From the NCBI GenBank assembly GCA_032718475.1, contig JAUCBJ010005822.1, positions 1 to 40,781 on the forward strand: 40,781 nt of DNA. The letters run 5' to 3'. Shown here one piece after another: positions 31,908-40,781 of this stretch. The notes beneath the pieces were generated by a model. The model did not search any database. It was not told the DNA's origin and saw only the letters and a program-made list of their open reading frames with translations. Numbering within the stretch: the first letter of the stretch is position 1; every line of letters starts with the position of its first letter. Origin of the DNA: Nemertoderma westbladi (lineage: Eukaryota > Xenacoelomorpha > Nemertodermatida > Nemertodermatidae). A program made the position numbers and the translations under genes.

Positions 31908-32458
31908 TTAACATTTCACTTTGTTCTCAGTCAACAAACTTTTAAATACAATACCCGCGAAAATAACAGCAGATAAAAAATACACAAAAAGGAATAATTT
32001 ATTGACAACGGTAGCGATTTTAAGCCAATCCTCTTTAATTTGTTTGTTTCTATCAATTTTGTCTCTTTTTGAGTTTATGACTTCCAGATGTTTAACGATT
32101 CTGGATAGCATTATGTGTAGAATATCCATGACGTCTCCGGTTGGGCTACCGCCAGCGATGCCGCTTGTCTGTGACCCGTGTTTGCGTCTCTCATTCCCAT
32201 AGTAACAGGTATCGCTTACTGTTGCAACCGTGTCGTAGGTTGGGTCGAAGAATTTCCGCGCGTTAACGCGCCGTGACTCGTCGGCTAGTTGCGGCTCCAG
32301 TGGCTCCATGGCGGACTCGCGATGGATCCCGAAACCGTTGCGTAGGATACGCTGGAGGAAGAAGGGCAACGGCGTAGCTTTATCGCTGATATTCAGAACT
32401 ATAACGTTCATTGCAGTTCCCAAGGCGATCAGAACGATGTTGCTTATGTAGTAGGTTC
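31908..32458 (-). CDS. Receptor last exon: M3, cytoplasmic loop, M4
   Basis: After acceptor CTCCCGTAG it reads GTYYISNIVLIALGTAMNVI (M3), then a polar loop starting LPFFLQRILRNGFG (LP.....FL.. is the conserved post-M3 start), then the MA helix and M4 (EDWLKIATVVNKLFLFVYFL, SAVIFAGIVF). It ends NKVKC and TAA at 31910-31908. A short extracellular tail follows M4. Confidence 0.93.
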
Positions 32459-35358
32459 CTACGGGAGATAATATTAATATCTATATATTAAGTACTGTAA
32501 AAGGTTAATTAAGTAAATTATTGGATGGTGATGGACACTTCTTGATGGACTTTGTAAATTGTAACTTTAATACTGTGTAATTATATTATTTCTTATTAGA
32601 TTTTTATTTCGTATTTAATAATATTTCGATGATTTCAGTTTATGGTGGGCCGCTATAAAAACCGTCTTAATATAGAGTAATTTTGAGATGATACGAACCC
32701 CCCCCCCCCCCCCCCCTCCAATTTTTTCTACAAATATCTATTATATTGCATGGATTTGAAACACAACTACAGTGGTTCAACCCACCTTTGATGTTACCAT
32801 GAAGCCGGAATTTTCAAATTTGCCTGTCAATTTTATTTTATACGATTCTTGCAATCCTTGAAATCTGTCATCTTGTTTCTCAACGAAATTCAAAGATTGT
32901 TACATATTTGGAATCCTTGTTACGTAAGCTTTCTAATGATATGAAAGATTCTTCACTGTGGAGAATGGCGACGATAGGAGATGTGCAATTTCGCAAGAGA
33001 CTTATTAAAGTGTCATCAGAAAATTACACTACAGTGTTCATTTAGCAGAGTCCGAAACTTTATTGCGAAATTCGCGAAACATCCGTCAGTTTTTGTGCCA
33101 TATGCATGCATACCCCCACAAAATCATTCCGGTTCGAATGACCTTATCATATCTTTATTCAAGTAATCAAAATTAATATTTATTTCCAAAATGCCAAGAT
33201 AACATAGATGACTGATGTCTGTATGATGAGTTGAATCGACCCACGCCATTGTAATATCTCGAGAACTAATAATGTTACATCACAATTGTTTAGAACTTTC
33301 CATTGCGTGCGAATGATTCTAATATCAGTGCATGCGAAAGAAAAATCTTCCAAATGAAGGAATGATTACATCATTCTTTTGATAAAATATTTCGCATTTT
33401 TAGTTTCTATGCTAGACCTCAAATTTGATGGTTTTGCGATAAACGATCTTGAAAAGAAATTAAATTTCACTACATTCAGACTGTAGTTCCACATTTACCT
33501 AAATAAGGGTAGTCATCGGAAGCCGGCATAGTTCTCCCCAACAGCAGCAGGAACACGGACATTGCCATAAACAAGGCGACAACAAGTTGTACTCTGGCTG
33601 GTCCCGCAGTGCTGGGCAAGCACTGACATAGCAGGAGCAGGACAGTGAGACAGGAACACGGTAGAATTAGGTTGAAAGTGTAGAACCTAAAAACATGGAA
33701 GCAAAATTATATATTATACTGTATATAAGTAAAAGTCATAAAAAACCTAACACAATATTGCATAGAAAACTAAAACAAACAGTAAATTCACCATAAGTTA
33801 GCAGCAACATGGGGTAATTAACAAGAAGCCATGGTTAATATTATATCACTTTTACATATTTTCTGTAAAGTGATGTAATTTCCCGAGCGATAGTGATGGC
33901 AATAATTAAAGGATTGTGGGGCGTCGTCGTCGTCGTGTGTCTGTCGTCGTCGTGTGTCTGTCGTCGTCGTCGTAAATTTTTGAACGCTAATAACTCGGTT
34001 ATTCCTTGATGAGATTAAACAAAACTTGGTATGTATGTAGTCCGTCAAAAGTTTAGAAAGAATATGAAGTTTGGTCCAAAACGAACATACGCAACGAGGC
34101 ACAAGAGGAGGACGAGAATTGTGTTGAAGACTTCTTACTAACGGCAGACAACTCGTTAATGGTGCCCATATGCTAAAGGCTTTGCTCACTTCGTGCTGCG
34201 CGAAGGCCCCACGAACGTGTTGTAAATTGTTTAAAAATTAAAGAGCTTAGATAATTACTAAAGTAGTAAAGTATGAACAATGGCGAATTGAATTATGGCA
34301 TTTAAGGCAAAGACGAATTCTCCGAATTATTCTGCAACAACAAAGACTGAAAGAGACATTTAATATAAATATTTACTTATTTCCATTCTTAAACTCTAGT
34401 CCAGCAGATTTATGCCATTTTTACTTAACCATAAAAATAATTATAGGGATAGGCGCTCTTATTGTAAATGTTTTGTTGTTATTTACTTTATGTGATTGTT
34501 AAATGCCTTCGTTGGATATTGAAGCTTTATTTATTACATAGAGAATATATATCTCTATTTTTGACTGTACAGTAGGCCTAAACACACCCTGCGGATGGGG
34601 TGCGGAAATTTGAATCCTAGGTGCCGGGTTCGAGCCCCAACAGGATCGGTTGATATATTTCTCATTTTAATGTTTTAATTTATTTTTTGGATTTTTTAAT
34701 AAATATATTATGGGATAAAGGTATTTTTTGAAATGAAGATAGCCATATCATACCAACTTATATTAAATATAACGTCACTCCATCCCAGACCATATAATTA
34801 AAATTAGACTCTTAGTAATTTTTATATTTTATTGCAAGTTATGTTTATACATCTGAAGAAACTTAAAATATATATTTACTCTGTGGATGTTTATAAACAT
34901 ATTAAAGATATATTTTAACATCAATATAATAATTTAATGTAAATTAGGGCTACTATATTTTATTTCAATATAAGGAAAAAACATGCAAAATTTTGTTTAC
35001 AGCCAAAATTATAAATTAAATTGTGGGGTGGAATTACCCTGGTCAACATATAAAAACAATTCATAAGTTTAATATAGAAAGAAACTAAAACGCAAAGTAG
35101 ACTATTCACTAGATCAAAATAATAGGGAGATTTTTAACGAATAAATTTTAATTCCAAATATAAATTTACCATGACTTTCGTCGAAATATAATGACAGCCT
35201 GCACCTCAATATAATCGTCTAGGTTCTCGTATTCCTTGGTGTAGTTTACCGTGTTGGTGCACACGATCTCCCACTCGCTGTTTGCTATAACTTGGCTGTG
35301 TTCGAGATCTTTACTGGCACTTCGAAATACAACTTCCGGTGATTCGTAAGCCCAGGAA
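31908..35358 (-). CDS. Nicotinic-type Cys-loop receptor subunit, 3' three exons (partial)
   Basis: Pentameric ligand-gated ion channel subunit of the plasma membrane. Exons 35358-35170, 33686-33499 and 32458-31908 join by GT-AG introns with matching phases and encode about 308 residues to the stop. They cover the end of the ligand-binding domain, M1 (FYTFNLILPC), M2, M3, a ~110-residue cytoplasmic loop, the MA helix and M4. FYTFNLILP is diagnostic of the nicotinic branch. The pore entrance, however, reads GPARVQ with one inserted residue relative to the usual GEK, the hallmark of anion-selective channels. The signal peptide, Cys-loop and the first two thirds of the ligand-binding domain are not in this window. 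Confidence 0.92.
32459..33498 (-). other. Receptor intron between M2 and M3 exons
   Basis: 1,040 bases, AT-rich, with a C19 tract at 32698-32716. No gene or element recognised in it. Confidence 0.75.
33499..33686 (-). CDS. Receptor exon: M1, pore helix M2
   Basis: Begins WFYTFNLILPC at the start of M1. M2 runs from STAGPARVQL to FLLLLGRTMPAS. Against a cation-selective nicotinic subunit the M1-M2 loop has one extra residue, Pro at -2', Ala instead of Glu at -1', Arg at 0', Gln at 2', Met at 9' and Arg instead of Glu at 20'. Acceptor TTTTTAG|G, donor TTAG|GTAAAT. Confidence 0.92.
33900..34215. repeat. Dispersed repeat with GTC microsatellite in receptor intron
   Basis: Starts with a GTC-rich microsatellite (33918-33975), continues GAACGCTAATAACTCGGTTA and so on, and contains near 34145 the phrase shared with 3172-3240 (ACAACTCGTTAATGGTGCCC). 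A similar layout (GTCC/GTCTGTC microsatellite followed by AATAACTTTTGAA) occurs at 40360-40460. It looks like a family of short elements starting in a microsatellite. Confidence 0.55.
34216..35169. other. AT-rich remainder of receptor intron
   Basis: No gene seen. At 34610-34640 the plus strand has GTGCCGGGTTCGAGCCCCAA, which matches a tRNA B-box (GGTTCGANYCC) but has no A-box or acceptor stem at the correct distance, so it is at most a fragment of a tRNA-derived repeat. Confidence 0.5.
35170..35358 (-). CDS. Receptor exon: end of ligand-binding domain
   Basis: 62 residues starting SWAYESPEVV (the FGSWTY position of nicotinic subunits), then SEWEIV and the pre-M1 strand YIEVQAVIIFRRKSW. The vicinal cysteine pair of alpha subunits (loop C) is absent; a single Cys lies in WEIVCTNTVNYTKEY, next to an N-glycosylation sequon (NYT). 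The donor is TCATG|GTAAAT; the first base completes a codon begun in an exon outside the window. Confidence 0.9.
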
Positions 35359-35423
35359 CTAAAAGAAGAACAAATATATTGATGGGAGAATCGTTTAAGC
35401 TCGATAAGCCAAGGAATGCCTGT

Positions 35424-36035
35424 TCACCACCCCACCATGGGTGATCGTCCACAGTAAACCCTTCCACTCTGTTTCCTAAAGGAATGCCTGTTCACCACCA
35501 TGGGTGATCTTCCACAGTAAACCCTTCCACTCTGTTTCCCAAAGGAATGCCTGTTCACCTCCACGGGTGATCTTCCACAGTAAACCCTTCCACTGTGTTT
35601 CCTAAATGAATGCATGTTCACTGCCATGTCTGATCTTCCACAGTGATCCCTTCCACTCTGTTTCCTAAAGGAATACCTGTTCACCATCATGGGTGATCTT
35701 CCACAGTAAACCCTTCCACTCTGTTTCCTAAAGGAATACCTGTTCACCTCCATGGGTGATCTTCCACAGTAAACCCTTCCACTCTGTTTCCTAAAGGAAT
35801 GCATGTTCACTACCATGTCTGATCTTCCACAGTGATCCCTTCCACTCTGTTTCCTAAAGGAATACCTGTTCACCTCCATGGGTGATCTTCCACAGTAAAC
35901 CCTTCCACTCTGTTTCCTAAAGGAATGCCTGTTCACTAACATGTCTGATCTTCCACAGTGAACCCTTCCACTCTGTTTCCTAAAGGAATACCTGTTCACC
36001 ATCATGGGTGATCTTCCGCAGTAAACCCTTCCACG
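35424..36035. repeat. 63-bp minisatellite, about nine units
   Basis: Unit contains GGAATGCCTGTTCACCACCA, TGGGTGATCTTCCACAGTAA and ACCCTTCCACTCTGTTTCCT. Two unit types alternate irregularly (GGGTGATC and TCTGATC forms). Because 63 is divisible by three, one minus-strand frame stays open for 193 codons with the repeat VNRYSFRKQSGRVYCGRSPM. It lies in the receptor gene upstream of the first visible exon. No splice sites or homology support translation. Confidence 0.92.
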
Positions 36036-36083
36036 CTACTTCGCAACTAATAGCTATTATTGGTGAGAGATATTAGCTATTAT

Positions 36084-36525
36084 CTAGTAAATGCCATTAT
36101 ACTGCAAGTCAAACCGAACCCTCTTATTTGTTACACTGATTCCGGGGTCTAACGCATATCCTCGACAGGCCACTGGTTGACCGACAGCAGGTTCCCTGAG
36201 CGAAACCAGAAGTCTACTACTAGGATCGGCATGCTGCATTGCAGCTGCATTTTTAAGAATGCTGTGCCGGCTTGTCAACAAAATTGCACCGCCACAACTC
36301 CCTATCACCCATGACATTTGCTAGATCATCCGCATCTTTAAGGCCAGTGTCCTTTAAGATGCGTCTCAAGAAAGTCATGGGCTGTCCACCATGCTTATTC
36401 ACTCCATGAGGCTGCCAAAGTACAAGATTATGCACTGGCTGGTCCTCACGGCGAAAGCAATGTCCTGCAAGGCGGAGGCCGATTTGACCAGAAGTCAAAT
36501 GAGAAGGGAGGTGGCATTCCACTAG
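36084..36525 (-). mobile_element. Non-LTR retrotransposon C-terminal remnant
   Basis: The minus-strand frame 36522-36253 has RLAGHCFRREDQPVHNLVLW, LRRILKDTGLKDADDLANVM and DRELWR, the familiar tail after the reverse transcriptase domain of many invertebrate non-LTR elements. The rest of the ORF is missing upstream, so it is a 5'-truncated copy; the 3' UTR probably reaches to about 36050, next to the 63-bp array. Confidence 0.7.
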
Positions 36526-36639
36526 AGAGCGGCTGTGGAATCGTATAAGGGTTTTTCTATTATCTCACACACCCGATGAACGATATCCCTCCAGTAACCT
36601 TTACTGGATGAGTTCCCTTACAAGGGTTTGGATAGGCCG

Positions 36640-36825
36640 CAGCATTTAAAGCACTGTATCCAAGCATTAAACTGCCCCTTCAAGCCTTGTATCCAAGCAG
36701 TAAAATGCCCCATCAAGCACTGTATCCAAGCAGTAAAATGCCCCATCAAGCACTGTATCCAAGCAGTAAACTGCCCCATCAAGCACTGTATCCAAGCAGT
36801 AAACTGCCCCATCAAGCACCATCAA
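36640..36825. repeat. 33-bp minisatellite, about five units
   Basis: Unit GCCCCATCAAGCACTGTATC plus CAAGCAGTAAAAT, with the first units diverged. The unit is a multiple of three, so open frames appear on both strands; they are not credible genes. Confidence 0.92.
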
Positions 36826-37804
36826 AAGCTTATTTCGTGATCTACTATCCAGTACTAGTCGTTATGATGGTACACTTCTTTAAAATGTGTTTTTGAAGCA
36901 ATAAAAAATGCTATAAATTCGTTTTTAGAAATTTTTCATGTGTTGTAACGCACGTTTTTTAAGATATCTTTTTGAGTGTGAAATGTGTATTAGGACGGTG
37001 CGTTTTTTACTTTTTTTCGATTTCATTGTTCTACCGGTGCACAAAAGTTGCCAAATGGTAAAAAAATAAGGCAAAAAAAATTTCTTTAAATTTCGTCTAT
37101 GGATCCCAAGAAGGTTGAAATTTTGAGCCATCGCGATCTACCATAATGAAATTTATAACAATAAAACACATTAGTGAAAAATCAATGACTCAAGAAAGAA
37201 CTTCCTGCATGCATCAAATGTCATCAAATGTGTCCAAATTTAGTAAGATACCAAAATTTTAATTTTTGGATCAAGGGAACTAGTGCCACAGGCACGTGGC
37301 CAGAACTTACCATTTGGGACAAATGATGATAATTCTAAATTTTCGCGATGGCCAACTTTGAGTTCTCCTACTGCAAATATATGTTTATATGCAAATTTAA
37401 GACTTTTTCTCTAAAATGCTGCAAAAATGAAATGAATAATTGCGATAAAATGAAACATCTGTTTAAGTATCGCGACTGTATAGCCTACAGCAACTTTCAA
37501 TATATTTTTTAGCTTTCTTTTAATGTGTAACACAGCACTGTAATACTCATGTCCCATTGAATCACAGCTTATTGTGAAATTATATAAGTTATTCTGGAAC
37601 ATCGCTAATTAATTTTATAAACCTTTTTGGTCATTAACAAGGTAATAGTGAATCCAAAATTTGTGGTTCAGGTTTATTGCGAACTACAGAGTTTTTTGCT
37701 AGATTTACTCGACTATTACTTAAAATATATTTAATTCGCCGGGCCCACCCCACAACAATTTATTTATTAGTCCCTCCCTTTGTGCAGAGTTATGTACACA
37801 TTAG

Positions 37805-37936
37805 ATAGATAGATTTATTTATACATTATGTAAAAACAATAACAAATACACCAAACAATGTACCGGTATAAAGGTATTGTCCAACATAACATATAGGATT
37901 ACCCCTAAAGCTTTGCAGCTTATTTCCAAGGGGATC
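37805..37936 (-). mobile_element. 132-bp truncated retroelement tail with 8-bp duplication
   Basis: Present only in the right arm. It is flanked by CACATTAG on both sides (37797-37804 and 37937-37944), while the left arm has this word once (5279-5286, inverted). Read on the minus strand it ends with AATAAATCTATCTATCT, a short tandem-repeat tail like those of CR1/L2-type LINEs and the SINEs they mobilise. It is not the tail of the LINE at 23556. Confidence 0.85.
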
Positions 37937-39089
37937 CACATTAGTATTACTCATTCCCATACACGGGTTACCCGCAGGGCAGAGGTTGTTATGTTGTCAT
38001 CTGAAATACACCACTCGCATTGCAGCAGCGGAGACTGTTGTGGCAGTATAATTTTTTTACTAATTTTAATGAAATTGCAAGATAAGAGGCCTATTACTAA
38101 AAAGCAAACCATATTCCTAACCTTGATCAGAACCATAACTTGAATTGATATATATCACGATTCGTTTTCATTACCTACTGAGGTTCTTGTCTCCATGTTG
38201 TGATTCTGGTTCCATGATTGACAAACTGTATTTGGTTGAAAAATGAAGTTGTTAATTAAAAATGCAAATAAACTTGGAAATTCGCGGGCAATATTAGTCC
38301 GTACGATGGAATTACACAGATGTAACACAGGCATATCAAACAATGTTAAAGTACCGGGGGGCGGGGGGGGGGGGGGGGTATGTTATATACTGTTCAGTAC
38401 ATCATGCTTCTGATAAACCATCAAGGATTAATTTATTTAGTGTGTTATGTTTTATTTCCTATAAGGATATATAAAAATATCATGTTGTGTTACACTGTAT
38501 GACGTCCTATTTTTTCACCGTTTCTCAAAAATCAATTATCATCATATACTGTACTGGTACTCCTTGTACTGTAGGCCTACATATGCTACAGACTCAGACT
38601 TGCAATTACAACAGTAATATTGTTCTATAAGTACCGGTAGCGCCTACGACAATCTATGTTCCCATTCCTTTCTTTATAATAATAATTGAGAAGTACAGTA
38701 ATATAATTATTTTCATTCTTTTTATTTAAAATAAAGTGCCACTTTTTGTGCTGATGTAGTGAGTGCGTAATTAAAATACTTTGCAACAAGTAAGCCTGTG
38801 TTTACTTTTGAATTTTATTACAAAATTGTAATACATAACGATAACTGCTGAAGTAAAACTAATTACATAATGATCAAATTATTTTAAAAAAAACAGTAAT
38901 TTACTTGTGAAATTTTTCAAATTTCATTATAGGATTTCAAGTATAAAATGTTTGCAGAATAATTTAACAAATTGATTACCGGTATTTATTTACATGCTGC
39001 GACAGTCAATACTGCGCATGCAAGCATTAATCTTACAATGAATTGTACCTGAATTAAGTATTGTAGGGCAACTTCTGATATATAGCCTC

Positions 39090-39345
39090 GTTCACACCCA
39101 ACGGTGCGTGAGCGGTAAAGTAGTCTAGCGGTATTGAAGCGGTAAGCCAGCGGTACACTACCCGGAGCCCGTTCACACCCAACGGTGCGTGAGCGCTAAA
39201 GTAGTCTGGCGGTATTAAAGCGGTAAGCCAGCGGTACACTACCCGGAGCCCGTTCACACCCAACGGTGCGTGAGCGGTAAAGTAGTCTAGCGGTATTAAA
39301 GCGGTAAGCCAGCGGTACACTACCTGGGGCCCGTTCACACCCAAC
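39090..39345. repeat. 81-bp tandem repeat in right arm, three units
   Basis: GTTCACACCCAACGGT recurs at 39090, 39171, 39252 and 39333 with GCGGTAAGCCAGCGGTACAC in each unit. The left arm has only one diverged equivalent (4050-4155), so the expansion is specific to this arm. The 96-codon minus-strand frame is a by-product of the 27-codon period. Confidence 0.9.
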
Positions 39346-39495
39346 GGTACTGATAGTCTATCTGTGGACTGTTAATTCAACACAAAATTACATTAACTGT
39401 TTTAACATTGTTTATATGGGCTGCGGTAAACCGCTCGGTTTAGCGTACAACTACCTGTTGGGTCGTTCACAGTCAGCGGTGTACCGCTGGCCCTG

Positions 39496-39517
39496 CGGTA
39501 CACCGCGCGGTGTACCG
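39496..39517. repeat. 22-bp perfect palindrome (right-arm copy)
   Basis: Same palindrome as at 3872-3893, unchanged (core GGTACACCGCGCGGTGTACC), although bases around it differ between the arms. Confidence 0.9.
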
Positions 39518-39839
39518 TTCCGTCGGATGTGTACGGGCCTTTTTAAGTTGTAATTATGGTCGAAACACCATTGACACTTACTGGGGCCGGTTCATTCTGT
39601 ATTGTTTTTGTGGCTATGCGTCAATCAACAAATAATAAAAATATCGTAAATAGTAACGCCGACATCGGAAAGTTGTAGAGTTGCAAAAACTAAATTTATA
39701 TTGAATGCACACTTCTCATTTGATATGTAATATTCTAGAATTGTAATGTGCTTATAACAACACTATCGAAATAAATTTTTCAATCAAATTATAAATCACA
39801 ATAAGGTTGAAGAATAACTACAGTTGCAAAATTGCTAAA

Positions 39840-39920
39840 TTAAATGAATATCACATATCAAATGTGCGATATCACATATCAAATGTGCGATATCCCATAT
39901 CAATTGTGCGATATCACATG
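39840..39920. repeat. 21-bp tandem repeat, three to four units
   Basis: Units of ATCACATATCAAATGTGCGAT in direct tandem; each unit itself is a near-palindrome around CATATCAAATGTG. Surrounding AT-rich DNA shows no gene. Confidence 0.85.
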
Positions 39921-40781
39921 TTCCCTTTCTAGCGACGTTATTTTTGTGATTTTTTTTACATTATGTCAACTTTTCAGCGCTATTGTTGTCCTCGTAACGC
40001 TAAAAAAATAACTTTGCGTCGTTACTGCAGGTCGGAACGCTGCAAAGTATATTTACCACGTAGAAACAATCGACTTCTGAATTGCTTTAGTTTGGGTGAT
40101 CCCGGTAGCTATTGTATGCTAAAAGTATGGGATAGTTTACCGTGGAGTTGTAGAAACAACCTAGACAATAATTAATTGCATTATATGGATAGAATTTCAA
40201 CAATAGTACAGTACTAAATATTATAATGTTTAATTAAGCGATCGGAACTACAACAAGTTAACATAATGTAACTAAATTACGGACCTTTTTGTATGAAAAA
40301 ATACACTCTATTCAGAGTTAAAGAACCTTGTGTACTCGTATAAGACCCCCCCCCCCCCCTTCCTCCGTCCGTCTGTCAGTCCGTCCGTATTTCTGTTAGT
40401 CTCTCTGTCAGTCCGTCTGTAATAAAAAATTCAATTGTTAATAACTTTTGAAGCCTTTAACCAATTTCAACCATTTCAACAATTAATATATGAAAGACCT
40501 ACAGGATGCACAAAAAAATGAGAGGAGTCAAATTTTATATTTATGCAATTCTAAATGCAATTTAATTATGTTCTCAAATTGCCACGGTGTACCTAATTTA
40601 AGATTACTACTGTGTGAATCAGATGAAGGGCCATTTATGGGTTTTTGACTGATTGTTAAGACTGAATGTAAAATGTATTAGGGTGTTGTACCGCTGTAAT
40701 AGGTGCTTTGTAATAAATATATTTTGTTTAACTGTTTTCTTGAATTTAACAACATTATTTATTGGTACATCAACCCCCCCC
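39921..40781. other. AT-rich stretch with microsatellites
   Basis: No gene supported. It contains a C14 tract at 40346-40359, a GTCC/GTCTGTC microsatellite at 40360-40420 and a terminal C8 run at the window edge. A 70-codon plus-strand frame (39963-40175) has no recognisable homologue. Confidence 0.45.

Larger units (their letters stand above)
37393..39632 (-). repeat. Right arm of the ~2-kb inverted repeat (partner 3757-5690)
   Basis: Reverse-complement copy of the left arm, about 300 bases longer because of two local changes: a 132-bp insertion with target duplication at 37805-37936, and extra 81-bp tandem units at 39090-39345. Its G tract (38355-38378) corresponds to the C15 tract of the left arm. 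Stretches I compared base by base differ by only a few per cent. Confidence 0.9.

Noticed and set aside
31921-32202. 93-codon plus-strand frame overlapping the receptor
   Set aside because: Antisense to the M4 / MA-helix exon, which has clear family homology.
34600-34645. tRNA gene suggested by GGTTCGAGCCC
   Set aside because: A B-box alone; no A-box, anticodon stem or acceptor stem can be placed upstream at normal spacing.
39054-39344. 96-codon minus-strand frame with VNGLRVVYRWLTALIP repeats
   Set aside because: Generated by the 81-bp tandem repeat in the right arm; no homology and absent from the left arm.
3757-39632. Giant Polinton/Maverick-type transposon bounded by the inverted arms
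   Set aside because: No polymerase B, integrase or capsid genes lie between the arms; the interior is host genes and unrelated elements. No target duplication was seen at the outer ends.
39963-40175. 70-codon Cys/Arg-rich plus-strand frame
   Set aside because: No recognisable family, no splice context, and its length is compatible with chance; not called as a gene.

Overview
This is an AT-rich animal (metazoan) nuclear window. Genes are split by GT-AG introns, intergenic and intronic DNA is full of transposons and minisatellites, and both recognisable genes are animal-specific: HID1 and a nicotinic-type Cys-loop receptor. The frequent short words TAGGCCTA and ACCGGTA, the CR1-like LINE and the many short TIR elements suggest a marine invertebrate. 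I cannot fix the phylum from the sequence.

Layout. 1-1620 is a homogeneous 30-bp minisatellite running off the left edge. 1621-3756 is AT-rich non-coding DNA with a cluster of ACGT-core motifs. 3757-5690 is the left arm of a very large inverted repeat whose partner is 37393-39632. 5691-11114 holds a tRNA-like SINE candidate, a 2.37-kb TIR element (7656-10026) packed with satellites, and a 149-bp tandem duplication. 11125-11508 is a hairpin MITE with a 10-bp target duplication, just behind the HID1 stop codon.

HID1 lies on the minus strand (21433 down to 11543) in four coding exons that join in frame to 825 codons. It looks complete and functional. Intron 1 carries two TIR elements, intron 2 is plain, and intron 3 is almost wholly a ~30-bp minisatellite whose unit copies the exon-3 splice donor.

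21434-29700 is a nest of mobile DNA. A foldback element (23295-29318) is split by a minus-strand CR1-like LINE (about 23556-28686) with ORF1, and an ORF2 holding PHD, endonuclease and reverse transcriptase segments broken by frameshifts. 29837-31141 is a decayed gag-protease fragment of a Gypsy-type LTR retrotransposon.

31908-35358 (minus) holds the last three exons of a nicotinic-type receptor subunit: end of the ligand-binding domain, then M1-M2, then M3-M4. Its pore has the proline-alanine-arginine signature of anion-selective channels in place of the usual Gly-Glu-Lys. The 5' exons are not in the window. Farther right are a 63-bp in-frame minisatellite, a non-LTR retrotransposon tail, a 33-bp minisatellite, the right arm of the inverted repeat, and AT-rich DNA with microsatellites.

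The two genes are transcribed in the same direction and show no sign of working together. The large inverted arms bracket all of HID1 and the visible exons of the receptor, so recombination between them could invert this block.
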